DNA of 64,000 nt. Source: Nereocystis luetkeana (lineage: Eukaryota > Sar > Phaeophyceae > Laminariales > Laminariaceae). The notes beneath the pieces were generated by a model that searched no databases, had not been told where the DNA came from, and saw only the letters and a list, made by a program, of their open reading frames with translations. Where the stretch lies: NCBI GenBank assembly GCA_031213475.1, contig JARUPZ010000034.1:372001-436000 (forward strand), given 5' to 3'. This document shows positions 34,331-46,900 of this stretch, piece by piece. Every line of letters starts with the position of its first letter. Positions within the stretch are counted from its first letter, which is position 1. The position numbers and the translations under genes were made by a program.

Positions 34331-35930
34331 TCACCCCCTCCCCTTGTCGCCGTTTTTGGGGTCCTCGGCTGCGTGGCGCAGCCGGCTCTTCTGTGCTTCG
34401 TCCCTGTGCCACCTCGCCATGAAACAGTCCGCCGCTTCGACGACCCCCCGGTACCACTTTCCGCTCTTCTTAGCCGCCCTCGGCCATAACAACGTCTCTA
34501 CTCCGAACAGCAAAGTTGAAGGGGAGCTTTCCGTGAACCCCTCGGTGGCTTGAAAAACCGTGAGGCCGTCTGCTAGACATTGGGCCCAGTTATTTTCCGG
34601 TCGGCCTCGTCCTGGGTTCTCCCCACTAGCCATCGTCCCAAACATCACCCGGCGGGTAAGCCGCTCATTGGTCGTCCGCTGTACGTCCCCCGCAAAGAGG
34701 AGGCATCGTTTGCGAATGGTCGTCTCCAATCTCTCGCATTGTGCCTTTTTGAGGGCCTTGGCGTACGACATGAGGTGGTAAGTGCGTTGTCGGCGCTGGA
34801 AGCCAATGATCCGTAGGAGGAGTTTGTAGCGTGCTGTTCTGAGCTCAGCGAAGTACTCCTGACGAAGAGTCCACGTCACGCACCCGTACAGCAGGGTCTC
34901 CGTCACCTCGGCCTTTAGCATGCGCACTTTTAGAGTGAACGGAGCATCCTCCATATATATCGTACAGTTCCCGTTTGAACCGATTGTAGCATGCCCATGC
35001 GAGTCGGATCCGTCGTATGGTCTCTGGCACAATGTCAGTGCTTGCGACGACAAGACCGCCCAGGTACAAAAACTGCAGCGTCTGCCTATATCTCTGTCCC
35101 GTTGCTGCGATGACGAGTGGTGAGGCCCGGGGTGCCTGATTCGGTGTCCGCCGGAGCCTAGTCTCCGTTTTTTTTCGGATACGGTGAGGCCTGTTGCTTA
35201 GAAAATGGTGACAATGGTTATCATCTTCGTAAGGCCTTCCGCCGACTTGTACACAATGCCTGCATCGTCCGCGTACAGCATACCCCACACTGCCCTCCGT
35301 ACGTAAGTTAGTGGGGCAACCTTCACCCCGTCCTCGCCGAGGTCCTCCTCGAGGTGAACCAAGTCCCTCGGAATATCTGGGTCTTCCGTGAAGCGTATCA
35401 GCACGGCGTGTGTCACAGAAGCGAAGAAGATATTGAACAGAAGTGGTGACAAGACACATACATCCTTGCCGCAGCCCCTGAGTGACGTCGAACCTTTCCG
35501 AGTGCTCGCCGTCATCCGTACGCACGCGGGCTCGCATGCCTTCGTGGAACTGGCGGACGGTAAGCATCGTTTCTGGTACACCGAAGCGTGCGAGCACCAC
35601 CCACAGTAGCTCACGGTCGACGGAGTCATAAAATATGCTTTCTGCAGGTCGATGAAGCACGTGTAGAGGGGGATTTTTCTAGCTCGTCCGAGTTCTTGCA
35701 GTCGGCGCACAACGAACAGCATGTCGACCTTTTGATCGTGCTAGGCGAAAGCCGCACTGTTCCTCGGGGAGTACCCGTTTGGCCTCGCAATAGTTACTGA
35801 GGCGGGACGCGCCCATTTTCAGTAAAACTTTGCCTGAATGGGCAGCAAGCGAAATCCCTCGGTAATTGTTGCAATCAGAGCGATCCTTCTTTTTTTGATG
35901 AAGGACCTTCATGGATAGAATATAATACAA
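34331..35930 (-). pseudogene. Non-LTR (LINE) reverse transcriptase remnant
   Basis: On the - strand, four overlapping frames give one decayed reverse transcriptase. 35930-35679 has [15 protein letters not shown] and LPEEQCGFR. 35722-35198 has FIDLQKAY (first catalytic Asp region) and the catalytic YADDAGIV box. 35660-34845 covers the palm in between, with VTQGLRQGC. 35053-34331 encodes the C-terminal [10 protein letters not shown] segment common in LINEs with an AP-type endonuclease. At least three frameshifts separate them. No endonuclease domain, ORF1 or poly(A) tail is seen. Members of this type copy RNA at a nicked target, but this copy is dead and probably 5'-truncated. Confidence 0.87.
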
Positions 35931-38750
35931 TAACCGGTCGGTTTTCTGCCAGATTCCTCATGCAATTGACAAGATCTAAAGATATGTACATGACATTGTA
36001 TGTGTGTACCAGTAATAATAGACATATTATGTACGTATCACTACTCAATATTCTTTGTACGGCTCTTTCACTATTATTGATGCCGCCAGACTTCACCAAG
36101 TAAGTGCTTTGTTCACTGATTCCAAGTTCCGAGTGCTTTGCTTCTGAAAATGTGGGTGCAGCAGCTGTATAAAGCATTCAAACGTGTCCAATACGATTAC
36201 AACAGCAGTAGTAGTACTTCCAAGTGGTTTGACCCCAAAAATGTGGGCGCATCTCATAACGAACGGGTAAAAATGGTCGCACCCTTCATTCCAAGTAGGC
36301 CGTCCCCAAAAACAAACAATGGATGGATGTAGGCTCCACACTCTAAAAGGGCCGAAAATACATACATACATGTATGTGCTCCAAGAAATATGTCCCCAAA
36401 CGTAGGCGCCGCTATTATTAGGGCTAAAATAAATAGTAAAATGGTCACACCAATCCCAAGCACACATATATATTATTAATAGTGTATCCCCAAAGATTCG
36501 AAAACAAATACGTACAGCAGAACTCGTATAAAAGGGGTGGTTTCAGCGTAGTACATACAGTCCAGGACACCTACAGCGATAAGAAACGGGAAATCTGATT
36601 CGGGCTGAAAGTTCTTAGGTGGTACTGGGTGGGTGCGTTCTACGCTAATATCAGTATAACGACTCCTCATCATGCATTATTTCTTCTTTTTTTCCTGCAA
36701 GTAAGTCTCAGCGTGTCTTTCTTCTTCTCCCTTTTCTTATGGGTTGTAATGTCCTGTACGGTACAATAGTTGAGAGATCCGGACGAGAAGGACTTCCTAC
36801 GAGACAGAGTAAATAAAATAAGGAAGTACAAGGTACACCATGAGTAAAAGTAAGTGCACAGGTTGGTTCCGAAGGACATACCGTACTACCTGGTATCTGG
36901 TACTCACAGCCCTGTTTTTGCTTCGTGTGTATTACCAGGTATGCATTTATTTGTGGTACTACTGTTTATGGACTCATGTGGCCGATACATATTATAATCA
37001 CACTCGTGTAATAAAATATTGCGAAAATACACGTGAACTCTAAAGTAAACGTGTCCTGCTCGCTGTATCTGCCCATGCATGTACAGCCGTACTGCTTACC
37101 AGCTGCCTACAACAGCGGAGTCTCAGGCCCGAGGTCAAACACAAAAAAATCCCAACAACGGCATCTGGACGGTTTTATGCGTTTGTTTGTTAATATTGTG
37201 GGTGTATCGACCACAAACTTGCCCCATCAGTGTCGGGTGTTTTCAGCCGTTTGTGATATATTGTTGATAGACTGTAATGCAGCGTCAATTTACCATGTTG
37301 GCGTGCTATTCCCCAGTGCACTTTGTGTTTGTGTTGGTAGGACGGTATATACTCGTATGCGTGCGCGTTTATTCTGCACGCAACTAACCAGGTAACAGCT
37401 GTTGAAACGCTAAAGGTATTTCTTAGCAAAATTTATCGCGAAATTCCGTGTGAAGCTGTGTTATCAAGTTCCCAAACCACATCGACATGCCCAAACGGTT
37501 TTCGAAGTCAGCAGGATAGTGCCAGCCGATTACACCTTGGTGCTTGTTCAGCTGGTGGAACGGCTGTATAAAAACTGGGGCAACGACCCTCCCAAACATA
37601 GCAACATGCCATAAAGAAGGGCGTTCGGTGTATTGCCCGTGAGATTTGGTGTTTAGCTGGTTCTGCGACTCCACAAAAGCCGGATGAACGACTCCCCCCA
37701 ACGCAGCAACATGCCATCAAAGGCGTTCGAAGTCAGTACGACACCAGCAGATAGAGCTGATGTATGAGCTACAGTAAAGTAAAATGTGGATCGAAAATGC
37801 AGCTTCTGAAAACAGACCCCGACACATGCGAGGAACACAACCACGCACGCAGATGAACAACGAAACAGACAGGTACGATGGTTAAAAGCGGCCGGCGGCT
37901 AGAACTTTTGTTAGCGGGTAGTATTCGGTACAATCTGGCGAGTGTGGCCCCAGAATAGTAGCTGGTCCAGTTACCCCTTGAAGCACATCAACGTGCCATA
38001 GTACCTCTCCAAGTTACAGTATTAATAGTAGTACCGATCGTGAGATATCGATGCAAGGCTGGCTCAACGGCTCCGTGGGTGGTGGCTCGACGTCTTCCCC
38101 AAACGTATCAGCATACACGGAAGGCGTTCTGCCGCACGCGCGAGAACACAAACGGCACAACCAACTCCCGCACAGGAAGATAAAAACGCAAACGATTATC
38201 AATAGTAAAAAAAGCACGTGCGATGCTTTAAAGGCGGGTGGCGGTCACGACTTCTGTAGGGCAGTACCTCGGCACCGTGTGCAGAGAGGGGTCGAGCTTC
38301 ACCCTTTTGAGTACTACTGTCCAGTGCACTCATGGTGGTGATCGAATACGTGCCACATGTAGAACTGACTGCTGAAGTCTTGTTTTGCGTGTTGTAGCAA
38401 GAGGTGGAGAGTAACACAATGCAAGGAGAGAGGTCACCCGCGGCCACCAACAGATGTGGATACCCGTTCCTGTTGCTGCTCCAAGATTGCTACTTGTACA
38501 ATACCAAAAATGCTTCGATTGGGGTTCGTCAGTCAAATTTCAGAACTCAACACACACGGTACCCCAGGAGGTGGTGGGTTTGGGCCAAGGCCAAGCATCT
38601 GCATGATGGCTTCGTATATATACTCGTTGCCGTACAGGGGTCAACTGCCAGGGATCAGAAGACACAGAACATTGAAAAATCGGCGAGAGTCATGCGTGAA
38701 GTCAACGATAAGTGAGCACGGACGGACGGACGGACCACGATCCCCTTCTG
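35931..38750. other. Non-coding stretch with imperfect repeats
   Basis: No gene is recognised. Between about 37465 and 38130 a unit of very roughly 110 bp is repeated imperfectly, recognisable by CCCAAAC.TAGCAACATGCCAT and GGCGTTCG.AGTC. The open frames here are short and have no domain. Confidence 0.4.
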
Positions 38751-38753
38751 CTA

Positions 38754-38904
38754 AGGGTCGATCTTAACGAGGGCTATTTTTTAGGGCTTTTTCGGTATTT
38801 TCCCGAAATTTCGGTATTTCTTGGTTTTTTCCTAGAGGAAAATGCCGAAATTTCGGGAAAATACTGAAAAAAACTGAAAAACACTCCTCGTTAAGATCGA
38901 CCCT
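38754..38904. mobile_element. MITE-C: 151-bp fold-back element
   Basis: The two halves are near-perfect inverted repeats. The ends are AGGGTCGATCTTAACGAGG and its reverse complement, and the arms continue through TATTTTCCCGAAATTTCGG to a short loop near 38828. TA flanks both ends (CTA/AGGG and CCCT/TATAG), compatible with a TA target duplication. It has no coding capacity. Transcription would give one long hairpin. Only this copy is present in the window. Confidence 0.87.
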
Positions 38905-40992
38905 TATAGAGTCCCCAGTGTACCACCGGGGAATACGGAATCGTATGAGCGCGCAGCAGAACGAGTACAGAGCCATCACAACTCCTTCCAAGGAATAGTA
39001 CCAGCGTGGCGCCTCAAGTAATCAGAAAGTTCGTGCTGCATAACTGATATAGCACCTCGGTCCGTGCTCTAGTGATAGACACTCCGCGTAGTACTGACCA
39101 CTACAGTCGCTTACGCCTCACAGTATCAACTCTTGGAGAGTCATCGTGCTGCAACACAACTCCTTCCATGGTGCGTATCGTATCACGATGCTAAAGTAAT
39201 CAAGAGATAGGCGCAAAAAAATCCATCCCGTTCCCCCTTCCCCAGCAGCCGTGGCTGCTCAGCGCCGTTGGTGTGGCGGGTGCCGCTGTAGCAATACTTC
39301 ATCGGTTCATCTCATCTCGCTTCTGAGCTCCCAAAAGCGTGAATAGCTCATGGTAATCATTAAATGTGCTCAACCACGTCCAAACGCAAAGATTAACGCC
39401 AGAGAACGCGTGGCCTACAGCAGAGCCATAAACCCCGAGTGCTAGTGCTACCACGATGCAAGGGCATATGGGCAAGGAACTTGCAAGGCCCTAAACGTTA
39501 CCGTACAGCCGTGCCTTCGAGCTAACCGTCCACACAATCATGTATTATTTGGGAATGGGGGCAGGCAGCGACCCGGGGTGGTCCCCAATTCGAAGCCTCC
39601 GCACTAGCTAGAAATACCGATATGATATGATACCGTCGTATCGCCGTCGATATCGATGCCGACTGATACCGTTTGAATGTGTATATGACATGAACGTAAC
39701 TCAAATAGAACGCCCGGAACTAAAGTCTGGGGCGGCGATTCGCCACGAAGGCCTCGAACATGCTCTCTGCCGCTCCTTCAATGCGCCGGTCAAATCCACA
39801 CAACTGTTTCATGCCAGCCCCCGACGGCAAAGGCAGCAAACAGACGTAATCACGAGATTCAGCCTCGAGCAGCGGGCATCGCAGCGCGCGCGCGTTGTAC
39901 CCCCCCTCTCCCCCGCCTGCCCTCCACAATATGGAAAACCTTGTCTACAAGGGGCAACCTCTCTGCGCCTATGTTGCAACCATAAAAATGTGCGCAATTT
40001 AATCCTACTAACCGAGGGAATGAACAGAAAAATGGTTATATTCAAGCAGCGCGTTCGCGCGCGTAGCGTCCTAAGACAAAACCTAAGCCTAAACCGACCC
40101 GAACCGAAACCGTCTTAAATAGGCGCGCCAGTGGCATCGCGATAAATCACACATGCAGATCAACCAACGACAAAAAGTTTTTTTCAGAGTCCTTGGCAAC
40201 GGCGTTCGCCCGGGAACACCCTTCGTCCCCACCTACGACATGACCCTCTCCGGGGAAAGAGACGACCGAACCCCGGCTGATTGAGCCCGTTTGCTCTGAG
40301 AACGCAATAACTACCGCAATCGAACCCCGCTATCGATAGATTGTAGATCTAGCGACAGGATGCTGGGAGGGCAAAAAAGCTAGCGCAAGATTGAAGTACA
40401 CCAAAGATACCGCAAGCACCAAAGCCGAGGTACGGCATATAAGGTGGGTATGTCGAAGGACGGTTGTGCCACGGTCACAGTAACGGCGATATGACAGTAC
40501 CTGGCATATCCTGGTAGTAGTAGCGGCAATATCACAGCATTAACTATACCGCCGCAAAGGCCACCACAGGAAGGGCCATGACTAACGCAACGGTCATCAC
40601 AGCAACGGTCAATATACCACAGCAACGGCCATCACGGCAACCGTCATCACAGTAAGGGCTACTGTTGCCCCAACGACTATCTCAGCAACGGCTGTTACCA
40701 CAGCAACCGCTACCACGTCAACAGCCATTGCCACAGCAACGGCTATGTCAACAACGGTCATCACAACGACAGCAATATCCCAGCAATAGTTACTACCGCC
40801 GCAACGGCATCACAGCAACAGCTACTACCCCAGCAATAGCTACTACTAATACCCTAAGCAACAGCTATCAACGATCAGGGCAGCAACAGCCACAAGCAGA
40901 GTCTGTCTCAGCAACGACCATCAGCAACAGCTACCCCCACCGCACCCGACAACAACAGCCACCACAACAGCAAGAGCAGCACGCACAACCGG
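38905..40992. other. Non-coding stretch ending in CAGCAACGGC repeats
   Basis: No gene is recognised. From about 40580 to 40960 the DNA is an imperfect array of CAGCAACGGCNATNAC-like units (about 15-18 bp), whose Gln/Pro-rich translation (40665-41069) is a by-product. The 163-codon frame at 39627-40118 has no domain or splice context. Confidence 0.4.
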
Positions 40993-43900
40993 CTACCGAC
41001 GGGCGATGGTTCGATAAGTCATCTGCCTCTTCAGGCCCGCCTCCTGCTCCTTCTTCTCTATACCGATGAGGATGTCCATGGCCTTCGCCCTCAACGCTAC
41101 TTCCTCCGAGAAGCCATCCATCTGGGGCTCGCCGACGATTTCGTTGCCCCTCAAGACAAGCCTAAAAATGGACCTGAAGCGTTCAATGTCCAAGGCCCAA
41201 AGTTTATTGCTGCCACCGGGCGTCTCGACGGAAGCTTGGTCGGACTGTAATAATCGGTCCCTGCGAGTGGTGGCACCAGCGAGAATGATGCCGCAGGCGT
41301 TTTACGGGTGGGGGTGGGGGTGGGGGGGGGTCGGCTGGTTGGCGATCAAATTCGTCAAACAATATTTGGCAAATACCAGTTCGTGTACGTGTTTCGGCTG
41401 CGTGTGCGCTTTTGAGTCGGCCCGTCTATGTAGCCCTTCTACACACGTGCATCCGATACTTTGGAAACAAACGACTGCCGGAATAGACTCTGGCCGACTT
41501 GTTGCTCTGGTCGTTTTGTTGAGTAGCAAAAAGAGACGATGTTATATGTACAAGTCCGCACACTGTCAAGAGCACACCATGAAAGGGGGGGGGGGGGGGG
41601 TATTTTGCGGCGAATAGACTATATTGCAAGGGGCAATACTAATCAGACCTCAAGTGCGGTAGACTCAAAAAACGTTTACCAGGTATCTCGTAGTGTATAC
41701 GCACTGTTTTTGGTCCTGATTGCTTTGTTTCCCCGTCACAAATACTTATTTGACATCATCCCTTCAGAATTTCACCCACACTTCAAAAGTTGAAGCTACC
41801 GTTTTCAATTGAACTACTGCATTTGGAGATATTCATCCAGCTGGGTCGTGTTTGCAGCATGGAGATAAAAAAGAAGAAAAAAGACTCGCTCGACTGAAAA
41901 ACATTGTTTTCACCTTTCCTCTTCCATAGCCTCGAGCACTTCCACCGCCTTCTCCCACATCCCCGCAGACGCTAACGCCTTAATTACCACGTGAAAACTC
42001 ACGGCGTCAGGCCGAGGAGGCCACACAGCATCCCTCCCCTCCTGTCTCAACGGAATGCGGCTGCGACTGTCAACGCCAGTAGGGGACCCGTTCAGGTTAG
42101 CGCCTGGGGTGTCCCCACCCGCCCCCTCCCCCATAACGCCAACGTCCATCGTTTGAGGAGCTCCCAGAATCGGTAGAGACAGGTCTCCGAATTGCGAGGT
42201 CGGCACGCTCTCCGGGTCGCGCATGAACTGTAGGATAGACAGCGCCTGTCGCCACTGGTTAGACTAAGGCCCCATGCAGCGTGACGAGACACACAAGTAG
42301 GAGGACGCGATGGATGGGGGGCGATAGGGGGGGGGGGGGTAGGGGGGGGGCGGGGGGTTGGGGGAAGGGGGGGAAGGGGCGCAAGAAAAAGCACAGAGCG
42401 CGTTTACATCGCCGCAGGACGAGCCATGCAAACGCCAGCATCGACATACCACAACCACGGCCACCGCCACCACCACACACCATCAACACCGCCACCACCC
42501 ACAACGACGACCACCATCACCACCACCACTACCATCAACATCATCAACAACACCCACCACAAACACCACCCACCACCCACCACCAGCGCCACTAACACCA
42601 ACACCAACACCAACACCAACACCAACACCAACACCCATGCTAACATCAACACCACCCACCCACCGCCGCCATCGCCACCACCGCCACTAGCACCATCAGC
42701 AAACCGAAAAGCAGTAAGACGCCGGTCTCACCTGTGCGCACGCCGTCATGGCGGCGTTGAACGTGATCGCATCCGGCTTCGCCCCCCTGGACGACATCTG
42801 CTGTAAAACCGCAAGCCCCCGCTGCCACTCCCCACCTCTACCGCACGCGGTAATGACAGAGTTGTACGCCACCACCTGTCCCCAGTTTTCATGGGTCAAC
42901 CGCCGTGCCGTGTCAAGAGGCACGCCACGTTTCGTTCCAAGGTGGTGGCGCGGAGGGTAGGGGTGGATGTCAGCATGAGGGGAGCGGGGTAGGGGTAGGG
43001 CGTGTTTTGAGGGTGGTGGCGTGGGGGGTGGGGGTGGAAGTCAGCATTTTGGGGTGGGGGGTAGGGGTAGGGGTGGTGGGTGGGGAGTGGGGATGGGTGC
43101 GGCAGTGAGAGGTGAGAGGTAGGGGTAGGAGTGCGGGGGATGGGGAGTTGGGAGAGGGGGTGGAGAGCACCATGAGGGTAGAGGTGGGTGTAGGGGCGGG
43201 TGGGGAGGTGAGCGGAGGGGTACGGGTGGAGGGAGACGGGGGGGTGGGGGGGGAGTGGGGGGAGCGGGGTGCGGCGATGGAAGGCAGTGAGTGGGGGAGC
43301 TGGGGAGCTGTTGGGGGGGGGTGCACTCGTTATCATGCATGGCCGTAGTCGTTTGACCATAGATCCTCGCGTCCGTACAATAGCGGGATGGGGGGGGGGG
43401 GGGGGTAGGAGTAGGTGTGGGGGGTGGGGGGAAGGAACGAAGGGGAAGGCGAGAGATGGTCTACGAGTGTACAGAGACATATTTGCCTCCCGACGAGCTG
43501 CAGCACATCTCATGGGCGCAATTTATGGGTGCTACTACTCCATCCCGGAGATGAGCACAGCAGAGGTGCACCGTACAAACATAATCCGCAACGCAACCGC
43601 TTCAAGCAGATGCTGTGGGGAACCCCAACCCCCTCACGACCACGGCCAACACCAAAACCGTCACTCACATATCAGTCCCATGTCGTGACCGGAAGGTTCG
43701 ATGGGAGCGCAGTACGATCACCCCTCACCTAATATTACCCAAAGACATTCCTAGGTTGGTTGTCATCTATAACCGGTTTGTGCGTTGCTCTTGAAACAGT
43801 GCAACTGATGTCTGTGCCGAGCGAAGCACAGTCCGGAAAAATGTACACCGCAAGTACAAGAAGCACATGGTACCATGCTACCCAGCTACCAAGTACAATG

Positions 43901-46900
43901 ATTGCAGAGTTTCTGTACAGCGGCCGTCACCACCCAATGAGTAGTCGGACATGCGCTAACACGAGTAGACCCGATTGCCACGCTACCACACGAGAAAGGT
44001 ATCCGTCACTACACTATACTGTGGGTCAAGCAAGTAGCGCGTGCACGCCGAAAATAAGACCAACAACAACAACAACAACAGCAACAACAACAACAACAAC
44101 AAAACTACAAATATAATATATTGGAAGTTTATAAATCAGCAGCAAAAATAACAACAACTACACGAGAGCAGCAGCAGCAGCAACAGTAGCAGCGACAGGA
44201 TTTTCGGACGAGCCTCACCTGTGGAAGGAGGCCGCTGCTGCGCATCTTGTCAAGCGTGACGATGCACTCCCTCCATCGACCCATCTTCGCACACGCCGCC
44301 AAGGTAGCCTGGAAAACCCCCTCCGTTCTCGCCACGCCCTGTCGACGGTCGACACACACACACCCGCCGGGCAGAGGTATACAGGAAGGAGCAGAAAAAA
44401 AGAGGTCAAGTGACTTAAGCGATCCCACACACACGTTGAGTATGACATCCACATTGGTAAATTGGAACATTGGGCATGAGTATGCGTGAGTATGCGTGAG
44501 TAAGATGGGTAGAGAGCTTTGTTTCCGGGTTCGGGAACAAGGTGCGTACAGTTCGTATTGTTTCTTCATCATCGCACCCTTCCGAATACAACGTAAAAAC
44601 AGCATCAGCCTTCCGTATTCGGTTCCACGTGTTCCTTCCTAATGTACCAAAAAGCAAATGAAAAGAAGAGAGAGCTATAACACGAGCAGGACAAGGGAGA
44701 AGTTTGGTTCGGGTTCGAGGCACTCGGGTGGGACTCTCTCGCAAGATTTGTACACCGCCCTGTTCGCGTATTGACTGATTAAGAGGTGCCCTACTTCGGA
44801 ATTGCATGTACTCTACGGGTACCCGGGTAACTACCCGAGTATGACTACAACAACCAGGTTTGGTACCCCGGTACCTACCCGAGCATACCGGAGGTACCTA
44901 GTAAAATGGGGGTACTCGGGTACCTACCCGAGTGTATATATACCCTACGAGCTAGTGCCCTTGACATGGTTATAATTCAACCATAGAAATAATAAACAAA
45001 AGGATGATCCCAAAGAAGGTAGGGGAAAACTACAGTAGTTGGTCGGATACATGGCGGAACAACGAAATAAAGTGCTAGCGGATATGTACGTAGCAGAATA
45101 TAGGAATGACGGAACGAAGAAAGGCAACAAGACGACACGACACAATGACCGCATGACGAATTTCACCAACTTACCAAAATGACACTATGAAAAATGACCA
45201 GAATTAACAAGTGCCCCAGAATGTCGAAGTTCCAAACGACCAAAAGACCGAAAAACAAGCAGATCAAAATGATCAAAATAACGGGGGGGGGGGGGGGAAC
45301 GAAACGGGATACTTGAAAAAAACAAACGACCATCCATTCAACACGACACCCATCCGGCGACATGAAGACATGTAACTCCAACAATATTTAAAAAAAACGG
45401 AAACAAGCACGCCAACTGGGGGTGGGGGGGTGTGTTGAGGGTAGAGGTAGGGGCAGTGGTGGCGGCAGGGGGGCGGGGGGTTGGGGGTAGTGGTCTGGAT
45501 GCGGAGGGGGGGGGGGGGGGGGATGGGGGGTTACTCATGTGTTATTTGCCTTAGTCGTTTGACGATTGACCACGCATCCCTTTCGAACCGGAGCAGCGGG
45601 GGGGGGGGGGGGGGGGGTTGGGTTCGGATTTGGGGGGCGGGGGTGAGGTTCGAGGTGGGAGTGTATGAAAACGTGCAGTGAGGTCTCACCCTCTCTTGCA
45701 TGTCGTCCAACAGACGAAGGGCGATCTGCCACTGCTTGCCCCTGCTGCACGCGGTGATGGCGGCTCCGTAAGTCGTCGCGTCCGGGACAGGGGGCATCGG
45801 GGCCAACGTTCCTGGATCACGAGGAGCCTCGGCGGCCTTCACCATGTCCACAAAAATTTGCAGGCCTTCTTCCCACCTTGAAAAACAAAAACGAAAAAAC
45901 AAAAAACGACGCGAAGCATGTTGAACCATGGAGCGTAAGATACAACAAAAACAAAGCAAAACCAATCGAAAAGTAAAGCGATAGAGCGCTACAACAAGAG
46001 CGAAGCGAAAAATATTGAACCAAGGGAGTGTTTTACGGGTGGAAATCACTATGCAGGGTTCTTTCGATACACCACTGCAGACCCTCTTTATACTTGGAAG
46101 TGTCTAGTTCGGGCGGGTAGGAATTGCTACTATAAATACTAATAATGATGCTATGTCTGTATACTATAGTAGACACTCTCATGTCAATCACGTACAGGCC
46201 CTCGTAGGAAGAAAAGTGCTATGTTGTATACTCGTACACCTGGCATAACATGTCGAGGCTCTTTCACTGTATCCTTTACACACACGTCAGCTGTGAGTTC
46301 GATAAAATAAAATGGTTGATACCTGGTACTCAACTTTGCAAGCTAAGAGATTCAACGGGCGCGCGTGTTCTATCATAGACACTACAATCAATATGTGCAT
46401 CACTACCGCTGTAGGTATGCGTATGCCTGCTGGAACGTCCAAGCTACCACACTCCGAACTCCAATGCGTCATTCTAAATGCATGCGCGAACTCGATCGCG
46501 GCGATGAAACCCCGCTGTTAACGCCGCAGCGACACATTTGTTGATCAAAAGCATGGTGTAGCGGTAACACGCAACGTTGGACAACAGCACAAGCTCAGTT
46601 AAACTGACAGGCGCTCTCCACAGAAGCAGGGGGAGAATCGATTGAATGTCTTTGTTGGGATTATTGACAGCTATGGCTCCACGACCTCCACGAAAAACGA
46701 GTGCAACCAATGGCATCAGGACACACGCCAAAAAAACGCCAAGACATAAATGAGGGGCACACTGAAATCAAGCAAATAACACGCATCTCTTCACCCCACC
46801 CATCCCTGTCCCCACCGCCCCCCCCTTGCATGTTTCCGTGTAGATTTACCGGTCTGAATCTCGCTCCTTTCAACCGCATAATTGTTTATGGCGACATGGC

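Noticed and set aside
39627..40118. 163-codon frame
   Set aside because: No domain, uneven composition, no splice signals and no second exon; I would not call it without transcript support.
40665..41069. Gln/Pro-rich frame of 134 codons
   Set aside because: Translation of the CAGCAACGGC array that overlaps, antisense, the last exon of the PPR gene.
42896..43513. Pro/His/Ser-rich minus-strand frames of up to 205 codons
   Set aside because: They are products of the GGGGT minisatellite inside a PPR intron and do not fit the splice structure.
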